The position numbers were made by a program, and so were the translations under genes. From contig CACYMQ010000005.1 of the NCBI GenBank assembly GCA_902775555.1, forward strand, positions 1-64,000: a stretch of DNA of 64,000 bases, read 5' to 3'. The notes under the pieces were generated by a model that worked only from the letters and a program-made list of their open reading frames with translations, had not been told where the DNA came from and ran no database searches. Below are positions 1-8,500 of this stretch, piece after piece. This DNA is from an uncultured Lachnospiraceae bacterium. Its GTDB lineage: Bacteria; Bacillota; Clostridia; Lachnospirales; Lachnospiraceae. Every line of letters begins with the position of its first letter. The first letter of the stretch is position 1.

Positions 1-1
1 G

Positions 2-97
2 GTCGCGCCTCCGGAGGGCACATCCTATGCATCCGATATCGCGAAGAAATACGGTGTGACCTTCGACATGCTTGTGGGAGAAGGGAAGACAGAATAA
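2..97 (+). CDS. C-terminal end of an unrecognised protein (cut by window edge)
   Basis: An open frame enters from the left edge and stops at TAA (95-97), giving about 31 residues. The tail reads like the end of a small helical domain (SDIAKKYGVTFDMLVGE), a pattern seen in HTH or LysM-type domains, but there is too little to assign a family. It runs in the same direction as the HTH/Fic pair that follows. The coding call rests only on an uninterrupted frame with a plausible codon pattern. Confidence 0.4.
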   Translation, partial: VAPPEGTSYASDIAKKYGVTFDMLVGEGKTE

Positions 98-105
98 AGG
101 CTCTA

Positions 106-149
106 AATCTTTACTTTTTGCCACTTCTGTGCCAAAATAAGTAAAGATT
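106..149. promoter_or_regulatory. Inverted-repeat operator before the HTH-Fic pair
   Basis: Two perfect 11-bp arms, AATCTTTACTT at 106-116 and AAGTAAAGATT at 139-149, are separated by 22 bp. The arms are centred 33 bp apart, about three helical turns, so both lie on the same face of the DNA. The right arm ends just before the GGAGGTG ribosome binding site of the HTH gene. This is the layout expected of an autoregulatory operator. Binding by the HTH protein encoded next door is inference. Confidence 0.55.
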
Positions 150-164
150 GGAGGTGCAAAGCCA

Positions 165-461
165 ATGATTTCATATGAAGGGCTTGAAAACGCTCTAAAA
201 GAAAAAGGTATCGGCAAGACGGAACTGTCTAAGCAGCTTGGTCTGTCAACCAGAACCATTGCAAAGATCGGAAAGGGCGAAAAGCTTTCCAACCGAAGCC
301 TGATAAAGATTGCAGAATATTTGGGAGTAAAGCCGGAACTTCTTATGAGAGAGGTGTCCGATAATAAAATCCTTCAGGTGCTTCGCGAAGAAAAGGAGAT
401 GAAGCTGTCTGGAGGGCTCTATCATGAAGCTCTCCGAGGATCAGACAAGACTGATCTTTGA
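165..461 (+). CDS. XRE-family helix-turn-helix regulator
   Basis: A 98-residue protein with a Cro/C1-type HTH in roughly residues 14-62: KTELSKQLGLSTRTIAKIGK is helix-turn-helix and IAEYLGVKPELL is the closing helix typical of this family. ATG 165 has a strong GGAGGTG at 150-156. Its last 38 bases overlap the Fic gene in another frame, so the two are translationally linked. It probably represses its own promoter through the inverted repeat upstream and may control Fic dosage. Small HTH-Fic pairs behave like toxin-antitoxin or stress modules in other bacteria, but neutralising activity is not shown by the sequence. Confidence 0.8.
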   Translation: MISYEGLENALKEKGIGKTELSKQLGLSTRTIAKIGKGEKLSNRSLIKIAEYLGVKPELLMREVSDNKILQVLREEKEMKLSGGLYHEALRGSDKTDL

Positions 462-1038
462 GACGAATACACTTGATGTAGGTGACGGGATACCGGTGGA
501 TGATGTGCTGGAAACAGTTCATCATTTCCGGGCGATTGATTATGTGATCGATACAGCGGAGGATGAGCTTGCAGAAGAAATCATCAAGCAGCTGCATTAT
601 ATTTTGAAGCATGATACAAAGAATTCAACGCTTGCATGGTTTGCGGTAGGTGATTATAAGAAGCGTGCGAATGTTGTTGGCGGAAGAGAGACATCCAAAC
701 CGTCCGAAGTGCATAAGCATATGCAGGCACTGCTTTCACAGTACAATGCAAAGGATAATGTAACAGTAGAGGATATCATTGCATTACACGCTGAGTTCGA
801 GTATATACATCCGTTTCAGGATGGTAACGGGAGAGTAGGCAGGCTTGTCGCGCTAAAAGAGTGCTTACGACATAATGTGATTCCTTTTATCATAGAGGAT
901 GCAAAAAAGAATTTCTATTTCAGAGGTCTCTCTGAATGGAGAAATGAAAAAGGCTGGCTTACGGATACATGTCTGGATGGACAGGATACATTTGTAAGGC
1001 TGCTTGATATGTTGGAAATACCATATGATCTCAATTAG
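424..1038 (+). CDS. Fic-domain AMP-transferase-like protein
   Basis: A 204-residue protein with the complete Fic core HPFQDGNGR at residues 129-137. The His is catalytic and the Asp/Gly-Asn-Gly-Arg segment binds the nucleotide phosphates, so it should transfer AMP (or another nucleotide part) to a protein hydroxyl. In Fic proteins with an N-terminal inhibitory helix the motif is (S/T)xxxE(G/N). The aligned stretch here seems to be residues 14-20, TNTLDVG, with Asp where the inhibitory Glu would be. GGAGGG at 411-416 supports the ATG at 424. It overlaps the HTH gene by 38 bp and ends in a UUCG-loop terminator. The target is unknown. Confidence 0.85.
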   Translation: MKLSEDQTRLIFETNTLDVGDGIPVDDVLETVHHFRAIDYVIDTAEDELAEEIIKQLHYILKHDTKNSTLAWFAVGDYKKRANVVGGRETSKPSEVHKHMQALLSQYNAKDNVTVEDIIALHAEFEYIHPFQDGNGRVGRLVALKECLRHNVIPFIIEDAKKNFYFRGLSEWRNEKGWLTDTCLDGQDTFVRLLDMLEIPYDLN

Positions 1039-1065
1039 CGACGGTGGTTATATACAATAAACTGA

Positions 1066-1091
1066 TGGATCTCTTCGGAGGTCCATTTTTT
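1066..1091 (+). terminator. Rho-independent terminator of the HTH-Fic unit
   Basis: An 8-bp stem (TGGATCTC / GAGGTCCA, one G-U pair) closes a TTCG tetraloop and is followed by six T residues. It starts 27 bases after the Fic stop codon. Confidence 0.8.
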
Positions 1092-1189
1092 ATGCCGTTA
1101 TTCAGGGAAGGAGGGATTCCTATGGCAGGAAGAAACAGCAGAAAGGGGGAGAAAAATCAGAGAGAAGATTGGAAATTATGTTGTAATAA

Positions 1190-1218
1190 TTGTCAAAAAC
1201 TGTTACACTAAATTATAC
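1190..1218 (+). promoter_or_regulatory. Sigma-A promoter of the riboswitch leader
   Basis: TTGTCA (1190-1195) and TTATAC (1213-1218) are separated by 17 bp. The start of transcription would be near 1225. This lies in the 449-base gene-free stretch 1039-1487, which holds a terminator, this promoter, the riboswitch and a second terminator. Confidence 0.6.
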
Positions 1219-1287
1219 GAGTTGAACAAAAACAGACAGAAAATTTATCAGCAACTCCCTTTCCGGCTTTGGTCAGAAAGGAAAAGA

Positions 1288-1364
1288 GAATGCATTTAGA
1301 AAAATCATGGAAACGTGATGACTCAAAGCTACGAGGGCCTGTAAAATGGCAGCCAGCTGCACAT
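1288..1364 (+). promoter_or_regulatory. Cyclic-di-GMP-I (GEMM-I) riboswitch aptamer
   Basis: The stretch carries the hallmarks of the GEMM-I aptamer: a TGCA/TGCA closing helix (1291-1294 with 1358-1361), a hairpin of six pairs capped by a GAAA tetraloop (1304-1319, loop 1310-1313), then the conserved core GACTCAAAGCTA (1320-1331), GGGCCT, and the 3' signature ATGGCAGCCAG. The usual core is GACGCAAAGC; here one G is T. A terminator hairpin begins nine bases after the aptamer and the next gene starts about 80 bases later, so this is a transcription-attenuation switch on a potassium-channel operon. Whether ligand turns it on or off cannot be read by eye, and a cGAMP-selective variant (GEMM-Ib) is not excluded. 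Confidence 0.82.
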
Positions 1365-1372
1365 TTATAAAA

Positions 1373-1406
1373 CGGGCATCGTTTATTATCCGGATGCCTG
1401 TTTTTG
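1373..1406 (+). terminator. Riboswitch expression-platform terminator
   Basis: CGGGCATC (1373-1380) pairs with GATGCCTG (1393-1400), with one G-U pair, and is followed by TTTTTGTTTTG. It directly follows the c-di-GMP-I aptamer and precedes the channel gene, the usual place for a regulated terminator. Confidence 0.72.
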
Positions 1407-1487
1407 TTTTGTAGTTGTGACACTTATCTACGGGTGGGGACCAATGCGGCCGTCAGGTGATCAGTTCATTTCTTGAGGAGACCGGTT

Positions 1488-2501
1488 ATGAATGGAGTAG
1501 TCAGAAGCAGAAAGGCTGTATTATACACGGTTTTGGACGGAATATTGTCCACCGCTGTTTTGTTGATCGCTATTTTTGTCATTACCAGATATCTGGAGGG
1601 AGATTTTCAGGATTATTATTTTATGATCCTTTTTCTTACAGTAGCTTCCCAGAAGGCGATCCAGGCGCTTCTCAGGTATGAAAAGAAAGAAAAGAAAGTA
1701 GCACGTACGTTCATATCTGCAGGTATCTACCTGCTATCGACGGTTTTTTACTTTTTTTCGGACGGATCCATAGGATCGATGATATTTCTGGTTGTTTTTC
1801 TTTTCGTGGATCTGATCATCGGCAGAGTCTTTGCGACGATCAGCTGTAAAAGATGGAGATCCAGGATCCCGAATATAATGATCGGTTTGTGTTGGACATA
1901 TGGTGCGATAGACTGCATGTTCGTCAAAAGTGTGGATGAGATCGCAACGCTTGTCCTGATACTGATGGGATATATCTGCCTGCAGTGTCTGTTTCACATC
2001 ATCGCCATGTCCTTCTCCCAGATCAAGCTGAATATTCTGATGAAGATCATACGGAGAACCTATGCGTTGGAAATCCTGTTCGGACTGGGCATGCTGATCA
2101 TTTCATTCTCCTATGTTCTGCAGTTCTTTGACCGGGATACATTTCATTCATTTGGGGACGGACTCTGGTACTGCTTTGCAGTTGTAACGACGATCGGATT
2201 TGGTGATATCGCAGCGGTTTCTCTTGCGGGAAGGATCCTTTCCGTGATCCTCGGGATCTATGGGATCATCGTCGTATCATTGATCACATCGATCATCATC
2301 AATTTCTATACAGAAGTAAAGAATGATACGGATGATACGGAAGAAACAGATGATGGGATTGAAGAGAACGAGGAACAGAAGCTGGATGCAGAGATCCTGG
2401 AACTGCGTCAGAAACTGGAACTGCTGACTGAGAAGAAACAAAGGATCACGGGGAAGGATAAATCTCTCCTCAAAGACAATGAAGGGAGTAATGCTGAGTA
2501 A
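1488..2501 (+). CDS. Voltage-gated-type potassium channel protein
   Basis: A 337-residue membrane protein. The pore loop carries TTIGFGD (residues 234-240), the potassium selectivity filter, between a helix at about 196-220 and the inner helix at about 247-275. Four or five hydrophobic helices precede it (about 12-34, 43-62, 76-92, 97-117, 157-182), consistent with the two-pore-helix ion channel family with an extended N-terminus. No clear arginine-rich S4 is seen. The cytoplasmic tail (280-337) is very acidic, then coiled-coil-like, with no RCK/TrkA domain. A TTG at 1473 is in frame, but GAGGAG at 1475-1480 fits the ATG at 1488. It is the first gene after the c-di-GMP-type riboswitch, 33 bp before the next gene. 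Confidence 0.85.
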   Translation: MNGVVRSRKAVLYTVLDGILSTAVLLIAIFVITRYLEGDFQDYYFMILFLTVASQKAIQALLRYEKKEKKVARTFISAGIYLLSTVFYFFSDGSIGSMIFLVVFLFVDLIIGRVFATISCKRWRSRIPNIMIGLCWTYGAIDCMFVKSVDEIATLVLILMGYICLQCLFHIIAMSFSQIKLNILMKIIRRTYALEILFGLGMLIISFSYVLQFFDRDTFHSFGDGLWYCFAVVTTIGFGDIAAVSLAGRILSVILGIYGIIVVSLITSIIINFYTEVKNDTDDTEETDDGIEENEEQKLDAEILELRQKLELLTEKKQRITGKDKSLLKDNEGSNAE

Positions 2502-2534
2502 TTCCGGGGACGATAAATGGGGAGGATATAAGTT

Positions 2535-3878
2535 ATGGGTGATGAAACAAAAACAATGACTGAGGTTGATGCCGTGACGGAGAAGAAGGAGGGAAAAGCA
2601 GAAGAGACTGCTTCGGTGGAGGAAAAGGCGGGGGAGATCGCCTCCGTAGAGGAAAAGGCGGGGGGGATCGCCTCTGTAGAAGAAAAGGATACGGCAAAGG
2701 AAGAGAAAAAGAAGAGTAAAAAGATCTCGATGTACGATGTGACTCCGGAGAATGACACCACTAAGTTCAAGGGGATATTCTCCTATCGCCATTTCAGGAT
2801 CGCAGGATGGGTATGTATGGCGATGACTGTGGCCAGTATCATGATCGGTTGGGGAATGAAGCTGTCTCCACGAGTGACTGAGAAGTATTCCGGTGTTCAT
2901 GAGGTATTATCCTTCTTCGCTGAACTGGGGGTTTTCCTTTTCCTCTTTGCCAACTTTGCAGTGATCATTGATAAGAAATCCAGCTATAAAAAGCTTTTCA
3001 TCATGTATGGGGCTTTGGCGGGTGGATTCGTACTGCTTTTTGCTGATGTATATTATCGCTTTTTGGGCGGAATTATCGGATCGATCGGTGATGCAACAGG
3101 AAAGAGTATCAGTACTGCAGATCTGATGGGGGGAGGATTCAAGACTTTTAACGTTTTTTTGGATATGCTTCTCTGTACAGCCGTGATCTTCTTCATCGAT
3201 TACAGGCCGACCAAATATTTCGTTGGAAAGAAGCTTTACATCTTCCGGGCTTTTGTGGCGATCCCGATCCTTTATGAGCTTGTATGTATCCTTCTTAAGT
3301 ACTTTTCCACAGTGGATGGTTTGAAGCTTCATCCCATGGTGTCGCCCTTCCTTACCACAAAACCGGTACTCTGCTTCCTTCTGTTTGTCCGAATGGCCTT
3401 TTACATTAAGGGAAGGGAAACAAAGTTCCTGAAGCATGGAAAGACATTGGAGGATTACGATGCTTTCATGAAGACCAACAGGAACTCTCTCCAGTTTGCC
3501 AGAAAATTCGCCCTGATGACTTTTATCTACGGCCTTATTGATCTGGTGCTTGTGATTGTTCTGATAATTCTTCGGCTTGCAAATGCGGGAGTATTACAGG
3601 CTTTTCTGGATGCAGGGGCGGACAATCAGGAGGCTATGCAGCTGCTTGATTATGTGATTGAAGAAGCAAAGAGTATTGGCTTCGGTGGCGCTTTCTCGAT
3701 GATCTTCATTGCACCCTTCATTCTGTTCTTCTCTTATACGAAGAGCTATAAAAAGTCCAAGGTTGATACTCTGATCCCGGTTGGGGCTATCGTAGTGATT
3801 GCTCTTGTTGCAATCGAAGTCGGCCGGAAGATCCTCATGCTGATGCCGGAAAAGATTGTTAATCTGATTGGGCTATAG
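2535..3878 (+). CDS. Multi-pass membrane protein of unknown function with a repeat-bearing N-tail
   Basis: 447 residues; I do not recognise a family. Residues 1-75 are charged and cytoplasmic-looking, with three copies of a ten-residue unit beginning ASVEEK, then a lysine-rich stretch. From residue ~85 there are about eight hydrophobic segments separated by short loops. The last ones are around 380-400 and 415-435. GGGAGG precedes the ATG. It follows the potassium channel by 33 bp in the same orientation and should share the riboswitch-controlled transcript, so it may work in ion or envelope homeostasis; that is inference from position only. Confidence 0.72.
   Translation: MGDETKTMTEVDAVTEKKEGKAEETASVEEKAGEIASVEEKAGGIASVEEKDTAKEEKKKSKKISMYDVTPENDTTKFKGIFSYRHFRIAGWVCMAMTVASIMIGWGMKLSPRVTEKYSGVHEVLSFFAELGVFLFLFANFAVIIDKKSSYKKLFIMYGALAGGFVLLFADVYYRFLGGIIGSIGDATGKSISTADLMGGGFKTFNVFLDMLLCTAVIFFIDYRPTKYFVGKKLYIFRAFVAIPILYELVCILLKYFSTVDGLKLHPMVSPFLTTKPVLCFLLFVRMAFYIKGRETKFLKHGKTLEDYDAFMKTNRNSLQFARKFALMTFIYGLIDLVLVIVLIILRLANAGVLQAFLDAGADNQEAMQLLDYVIEEAKSIGFGGAFSMIFIAPFILFFSYTKSYKKSKVDTLIPVGAIVVIALVAIEVGRKILMLMPEKIVNLIGL
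2610..2687 (+). repeat. 30-bp in-frame tandem repeat in the membrane-protein N-tail
   Basis: Two full 30-bp units (2610-2639 and 2640-2669) and a partial third (2670-2687) encode ASVEEKAGEI, ASVEEKAGGI and ASVEEK. Length changes would stay in frame. Confidence 0.8.
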
Positions 3879-3953
3879 ACTTTTCCCCGGTGGGAGAAAA
3901 ATAATGTGCAGGACTAAAAACTACTCTGACAATGAAGAAAGAAGGGAACGTAT

Positions 3954-4353
3954 ATGAAGATCACAACATTTAACCCGTTTATTTCCACATCACACGCTGA
4001 TGAGACGATTCGTTTGTTTGAAGAGCTGGGCTTTGAAAGAACCCATAAAAAAGTGGGAATTGAGATAGCAGAAAGGGATGATACGGTTATCCGGATGAAG
4101 GACGCGAATGGATTCCATCTCGATATCCTGCAGCCGGAGGGTGAGTTGCCACGGGATATGGTGGGGATTCGTGGTGGGGATTCGTGTGAATGTGGACAAC
4201 TTTGATGAAGCATATGAACTGCTGAAAGAGCGTGGCTTCAGGAATGCCTATGGTGATGAGACGGTGAGTACCGCTTCTTCCAAGGCTGCAATGATGATCT
4301 CTCCCTCGGGTTTCAGCATTTGCATCGTCAAGCATATCATAGAAAAGAAATAG
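3954..4353 (+). pseudogene. Glyoxalase/VOC-fold protein, frameshifted by a 13-bp tandem duplication
   Basis: The first frame (3954-4205) begins like a small VOC/glyoxalase domain (MKITTFNPFISTSHADETIRL) and ends abruptly after 83 codons. The second half continues in another frame (VNVDNFDEAYELLKERGF to the stop at 4353). At the junction, a 13-bp unit occurs twice in a row (4160-4172 and 4173-4185). Removing one copy restores one frame of 128 residues, reading DMVGIRVNVDNF through the joint, a normal length for a single VOC domain. The family includes isomerases, dioxygenases and resistance proteins; no metal ligands were assigned. A GAAGGGAA ribosome site precedes the ATG. It could be decayed, switchable or an assembly error. 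Confidence 0.85.
4160..4185 (+). repeat. Perfect 13-bp tandem duplication
   Basis: GGTGGGGATTCGT occurs at 4160-4172 and again at 4173-4185. Thirteen is not a multiple of three, so the duplication breaks the VOC-protein frame. Confidence 0.95.
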
Positions 4354-4418
4354 GAAGCATTAAAATGTAGTATCCAAGGATCCAAAAGGGGTGTACAAAG
4401 AAAAGAAAGGAGAAGTGT

Positions 4419-7400
4419 ATGAGGTTAAAAAGAAGGATTCAATGTACAGCGGTCCTGTCAGCGCTCTGCGTGGGAATGCTATTCCCCATGGCAGTGCAGG
4501 CAGATCCGGAGTACGAGACTAAACAGGTGGATACGTATCTTTTTGACAACGATCACAATGATACAAAAACAACACTCGTGTTTAAGAGTGATCTTCCGAC
4601 GATTCCGTATATCAATGTAGAGGACTATCTGAATACGGTCTATAAGGCAAATGACTTTGAAGCGACGAAGCAGGAAGATGGGACCTATAGGATCAAATCT
4701 GCCGCCTCAGAGTATTACATGACTGTGAATCCGGATACGGATCTGGTTACCTATAATGAGTATGCGAATTTCACCATGCAGAGGCCTGAAGCGGCTGATA
4801 ATATGGATGCTACATTTATAAAAGAAGGCGATGGTGAATTTATTGGTGGCGAAAAGCCTGCCAACTATAATCTGGGGAAATATGGCATCGATGTTATGGA
4901 GATCGACGGTGAGGTGTACTTCCCGATCGCTACCCTGAATGATATGTTCAAGGAAATCTACAATGCGGCACAGTATCTGGACGGAAATCTGTATTTCCTG
5001 CATTCTTCGGACATGGTTATGGGAAGCTGCTATTATGACAGGAAATCGCAGTTTGACCTGCTGGAAAGATCGCAAAAAGAAGCAGATTTTAACTATAACG
5101 AGCTTTGCTTTATGATGGATAATACCTATGGGGCTCCCACAAGAAGCAAGCTTGCAGAGAAGATTGTGAATGATGGCTTTGATCAGGCACTGGAATCCTC
5201 TGATAAGCTGAAGAAAGCGAAGACCTATCTTAAGTCCCAGAGCATGGTGGATTATGTTATCGGTCTTTATTATATCGGTGTAGATCTCTTCGATGGCGGT
5301 CATATGACTCCGATCCAGGATATTGCCGGTGCATTTCAGGCATATCCGAATTCACCGCTGGTACTGGGTATAATGGAGGCAATCAATTCTGATGAACGTG
5401 CCGAGGATAAAAAGGTCTGTGGTGAATATGAGGAGCTGTGTGGGGTAAGAAATGCCACACTTACCGAGGTTTCCACAGAGAAGGTGAAGACTGTCGGTTC
5501 CCAGTACAAACTGGTGAAGGAATGGGCAGACAGTAATGCAGGACTCTATGTCGCAGGAGATACCGCATTCTTTACCTTTGATAATTTCGTGATCCCGGTT
5601 GTGGAGCAGTTCAAGTGGTCTGTGGATTACGCAGCAGAAAACGGATATAAGAATTTCGTGGTGGATCTTTCCACAAACAACGGCGGTGTGACTCAGGTTG
5701 CAAGCTATATGCTGGCTCTGATGTCCAACAAGGAACGAAAGACAAATACATTTACTGATTATACCTATTATCGGGCAAGTGATGAACTGACAGCCAATAC
5801 ATCTTTGATCGATCTGAATCTGGACAAAAAGTTTGATGATGCAGATAAGGAAGTCGCATATGACCTGAACTTTGCGATTCTTGAGACCAAGTGTGCATTC
5901 TCCAGCGGTAACCTGATGCCGGTTCGAGCTAAGGAACTGGGAATCGCGATTCTGGGCGAGAACAGCGGCGGTGGCGGATGTGCGCTGCTGATCGATTTTA
6001 TGTCATGCGGATACTTCATGAATATCTCCGGTATGCCGAAGTTCAGAGCGGCAAATCCGGATACAGATGTTGATCTGGGGGCAAAGCCGGATTATGAAAT
6101 GAGCTATGATGAGATGTATGATCCGGATCTCCTTTCCTGGAAGATTCATGAGTTCTATGGTGAGACACCGGAGGGTATAACGAAGAAGAGTATGACCTAC
6201 CGCTTTTTTGAAAAAGACACTACGGGAAAGTTGAATGTTATTTTCAAGGAGGACATGCCTTCAGTTCCGTATATTGACGTGGCAGATTATATGGGCAAGA
6301 TCATGGTCCACGAGTTTAAGGAAGAAGTAAAGGACGGGAAGGTTGTAGTGTCCGGTAAACCGGGAACCTTTACAGTGGATGCCGAGAAGGATCAGGTAAC
6401 CTTCAATGATTATCATTCCATGTTGAATGACGGGAATTTCTATATCAAACCGGGCTCTGCAGGTGATATTCCATATATAAAGGCATCCACCATTGATCCT
6501 CTGGGCGAGGTGAAACCGACGACGCTTGATCTGTCGAAATATAAGATCGATCTTCTGATGGTAGACGGAAAGGCATATTTCCCGCTTACCACCATCAGCG
6601 ATCTGTTCTGCTCATCCCTTGTTTCTGCAGAATATGTGAATGGAGAGATCAACTTCGTATTTACGATGGAAAGCTTTATGACAGGGAAACTGACGGATAG
6701 CTATGTTGACAGAACCGGGCTCTATGAGACACAGGAGAGACCGGAGGATGCGGCAGAGTATACATATAATGAAATGTGCTTCCTGTTCGATACCATTTAC
6801 GGAAAACCGTCTCAATGTGAATTTGCAAATGTGATCCGGGAGAAGGGATTTGATCAGGCATTGGAGACCTATGATGAGACAACAAAACTGATCAAAGGAT
6901 TACTTCAGTCTACAGATCCGGCAGAGTTTTCCCTTGGATTAACACTGCTTCAGGGGTATATGTTTGACGGCGGACATACAACCACCAACTATGAGCTGAT
7001 CTCCGAGGTTGCCAGTGTCTACAACACCTCATGGCTTTACAACGCATGCAGTATTTTAAAATGGGCAGAACAGTATCCACAGGTAGTTGACATAGTTTTG
7101 CAGGGCCAGAAGAAAAGCGCACTTCAGCAGCAGTTCCAGGCAACACGTGCAGAGGTGTTTAAGGAGAAAGGATATCAGAAGGTATGGGAAGGGGATGGCG
7201 GATGTACGCTCTACAGAAGCGGAACGACGGTGATCTTCAGCTTTGATTCCTTTAATCAGGTGGTTACACCCTGGTTCAAGAAGGCACTGGATTATTCGGC
7301 CCAGAATGGCATTAAGAACTTTATCGTTGACCTTTCCTGCGTGATTCTTCTGTATTATGCTATATGGCAGCGGTAATGAAGAATAAGGACCGGAATTCGA

Positions 7401-8290
7401 ATGTGGCAAGTACGTTGATCCGTGATGAGGTGACAGGTGGTGAATATCGGTCGAATTTCCTCCTGGATCTGAACCTGGACGGAAAGTTCGACGATGCGGA
7501 TAAGAAAGTATATTATGACCTTGACTTTGCCGTCCTTGCGTCGCCATTTTCTTTCTCCTGTGGTAATCTGACTCCGTTTGTTGCAAAGGATCAGGGGATT
7601 ATGATCATGGGAGACAGATCCGGTGGCGGAGCATGTTCCATCATGAAAGCCTATACCGCAGACGCACATTTTATGGCAGTATCCAGCAGCCAGTATTTTA
7701 TCTGTGAAAGCGGTGCAGATGTTGACCTGGGTGTGGAAGTTGATGTTAACCTGATGAAGAAGACAGCCGACGGACAGTATGATAACAGCGCGTTCTATGA
7801 TCTCGATGCTCTCGGCAAATATATGAAAGATAATACCGGATGGTATGCGAAGAATCAGTGGCAGAAGATCGACGGCAACTGGTATTTCTTTGATAAGGAA
7901 GGTTACATGGAGGCTAACGCTTATCGTCAGGGCTATTACCTCAAGGCAAATGGCGCATGGGACGGTAAAGCAAAGGCAAAGGGCTGGAAGAAGGACAGCA
8001 AGGGCTGGTGGTACTCACTGGGAGGTAAGAACTACCTTAAGAACGGCTGGAAGAAGATTGACGGAAACTGGTATTACTTCAAGGCAAACGGCTATATCGC
8101 AGTGAGTGAATTTGTTCAGGGCTGGTGGCTTAACAAGACCGGCGCATGGAAGGATCCGGTAAAGTACAGCTGGCATAAGTCCGGCAGCAAGTGGTGGTAT
8201 GGCGTTAAGAAGGGATGGTATGCAAAGAGCGTATCCTACACCATCGACGGCAAGAAGTACACTTTTGACAAGAAGGGCTACACGAAGTAA
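4419..8290 (+). pseudogene. Large secreted S41-like protease with wall-binding repeats, frameshifted
   Basis: The protein has a signal peptide (cleavage likely after AVQA, residue ~29) and two homologous halves. Each has a domain starting near PYINVEDYLN / PYIDVADYMG, then an S41 (C-terminal-processing-type) core. In half one, VVDLSTNNGG at ~410 matches the GG loop and FSSGN at ~495 the serine region. Half two runs NFIVDLSC and then breaks: the first frame stops at 7376, and the expected continuation (MAAVMKNKDRNSN) lies in the frame of 7364-8290. Compared with half one, about 10 bp that would encode NNGG are missing near 7341. Restoring 10 bp gives one frame of about 1293 residues. The C-terminal 150 residues are tryptophan/tyrosine-rich wall-binding repeats (IDGNWYYF type). 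It would be a wall-anchored extracellular protein; half two's GG loop is lost. Confidence 0.82.
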
Positions 8291-8310
8291 ACATTAAGAT
8301 TTATGGCAGG

Positions 8311-8333
8311 ACCCGGCATTAAGCCGGGTTCTG
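8311..8333 (+). terminator. Terminator after the secreted protease
   Basis: ACCCGGC (8311-8317) pairs with GCCGGGT (8323-8329) around a short loop. The T tract is poor (TCTGTT), so strength is uncertain. Confidence 0.6.
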
Positions 8334-8376
8334 TTCATGTGCGTGGAAATTGAACGGATCGTGCAAGGAATTTGCA

Positions 8377-8405
8377 TTGTAAAGAAGTCCCGGATGGTGT
8401 ATAAT
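8377..8405 (+). promoter_or_regulatory. Promoter of ychF
   Basis: TTGTAA (8377-8382), 17 bp, then TATAAT (8400-8405). It lies about 95 bp before the ychF start. Confidence 0.65.
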
Positions 8406-8500
8406 GATTCGAGCTAATTTGGGGCTTTACAGACTGGTCTTCGAAAACATAGAGAGAAAGCTAGTAAAATCAAGGGTTTTAAGGAGGAAAATAGATAGAT

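Noticed and set aside
1208-1423. 71-codon minus-strand open frame between fic and the channel gene
   Set aside because: It overlaps promoter, riboswitch and terminator structures on the plus strand and lacks a ribosome site.
7326-7376. Programmed frameshift in the secreted protease
   Set aside because: No slippery heptamer is seen, and the break coincides with loss of conserved codons present in the first half, which fits deletion.
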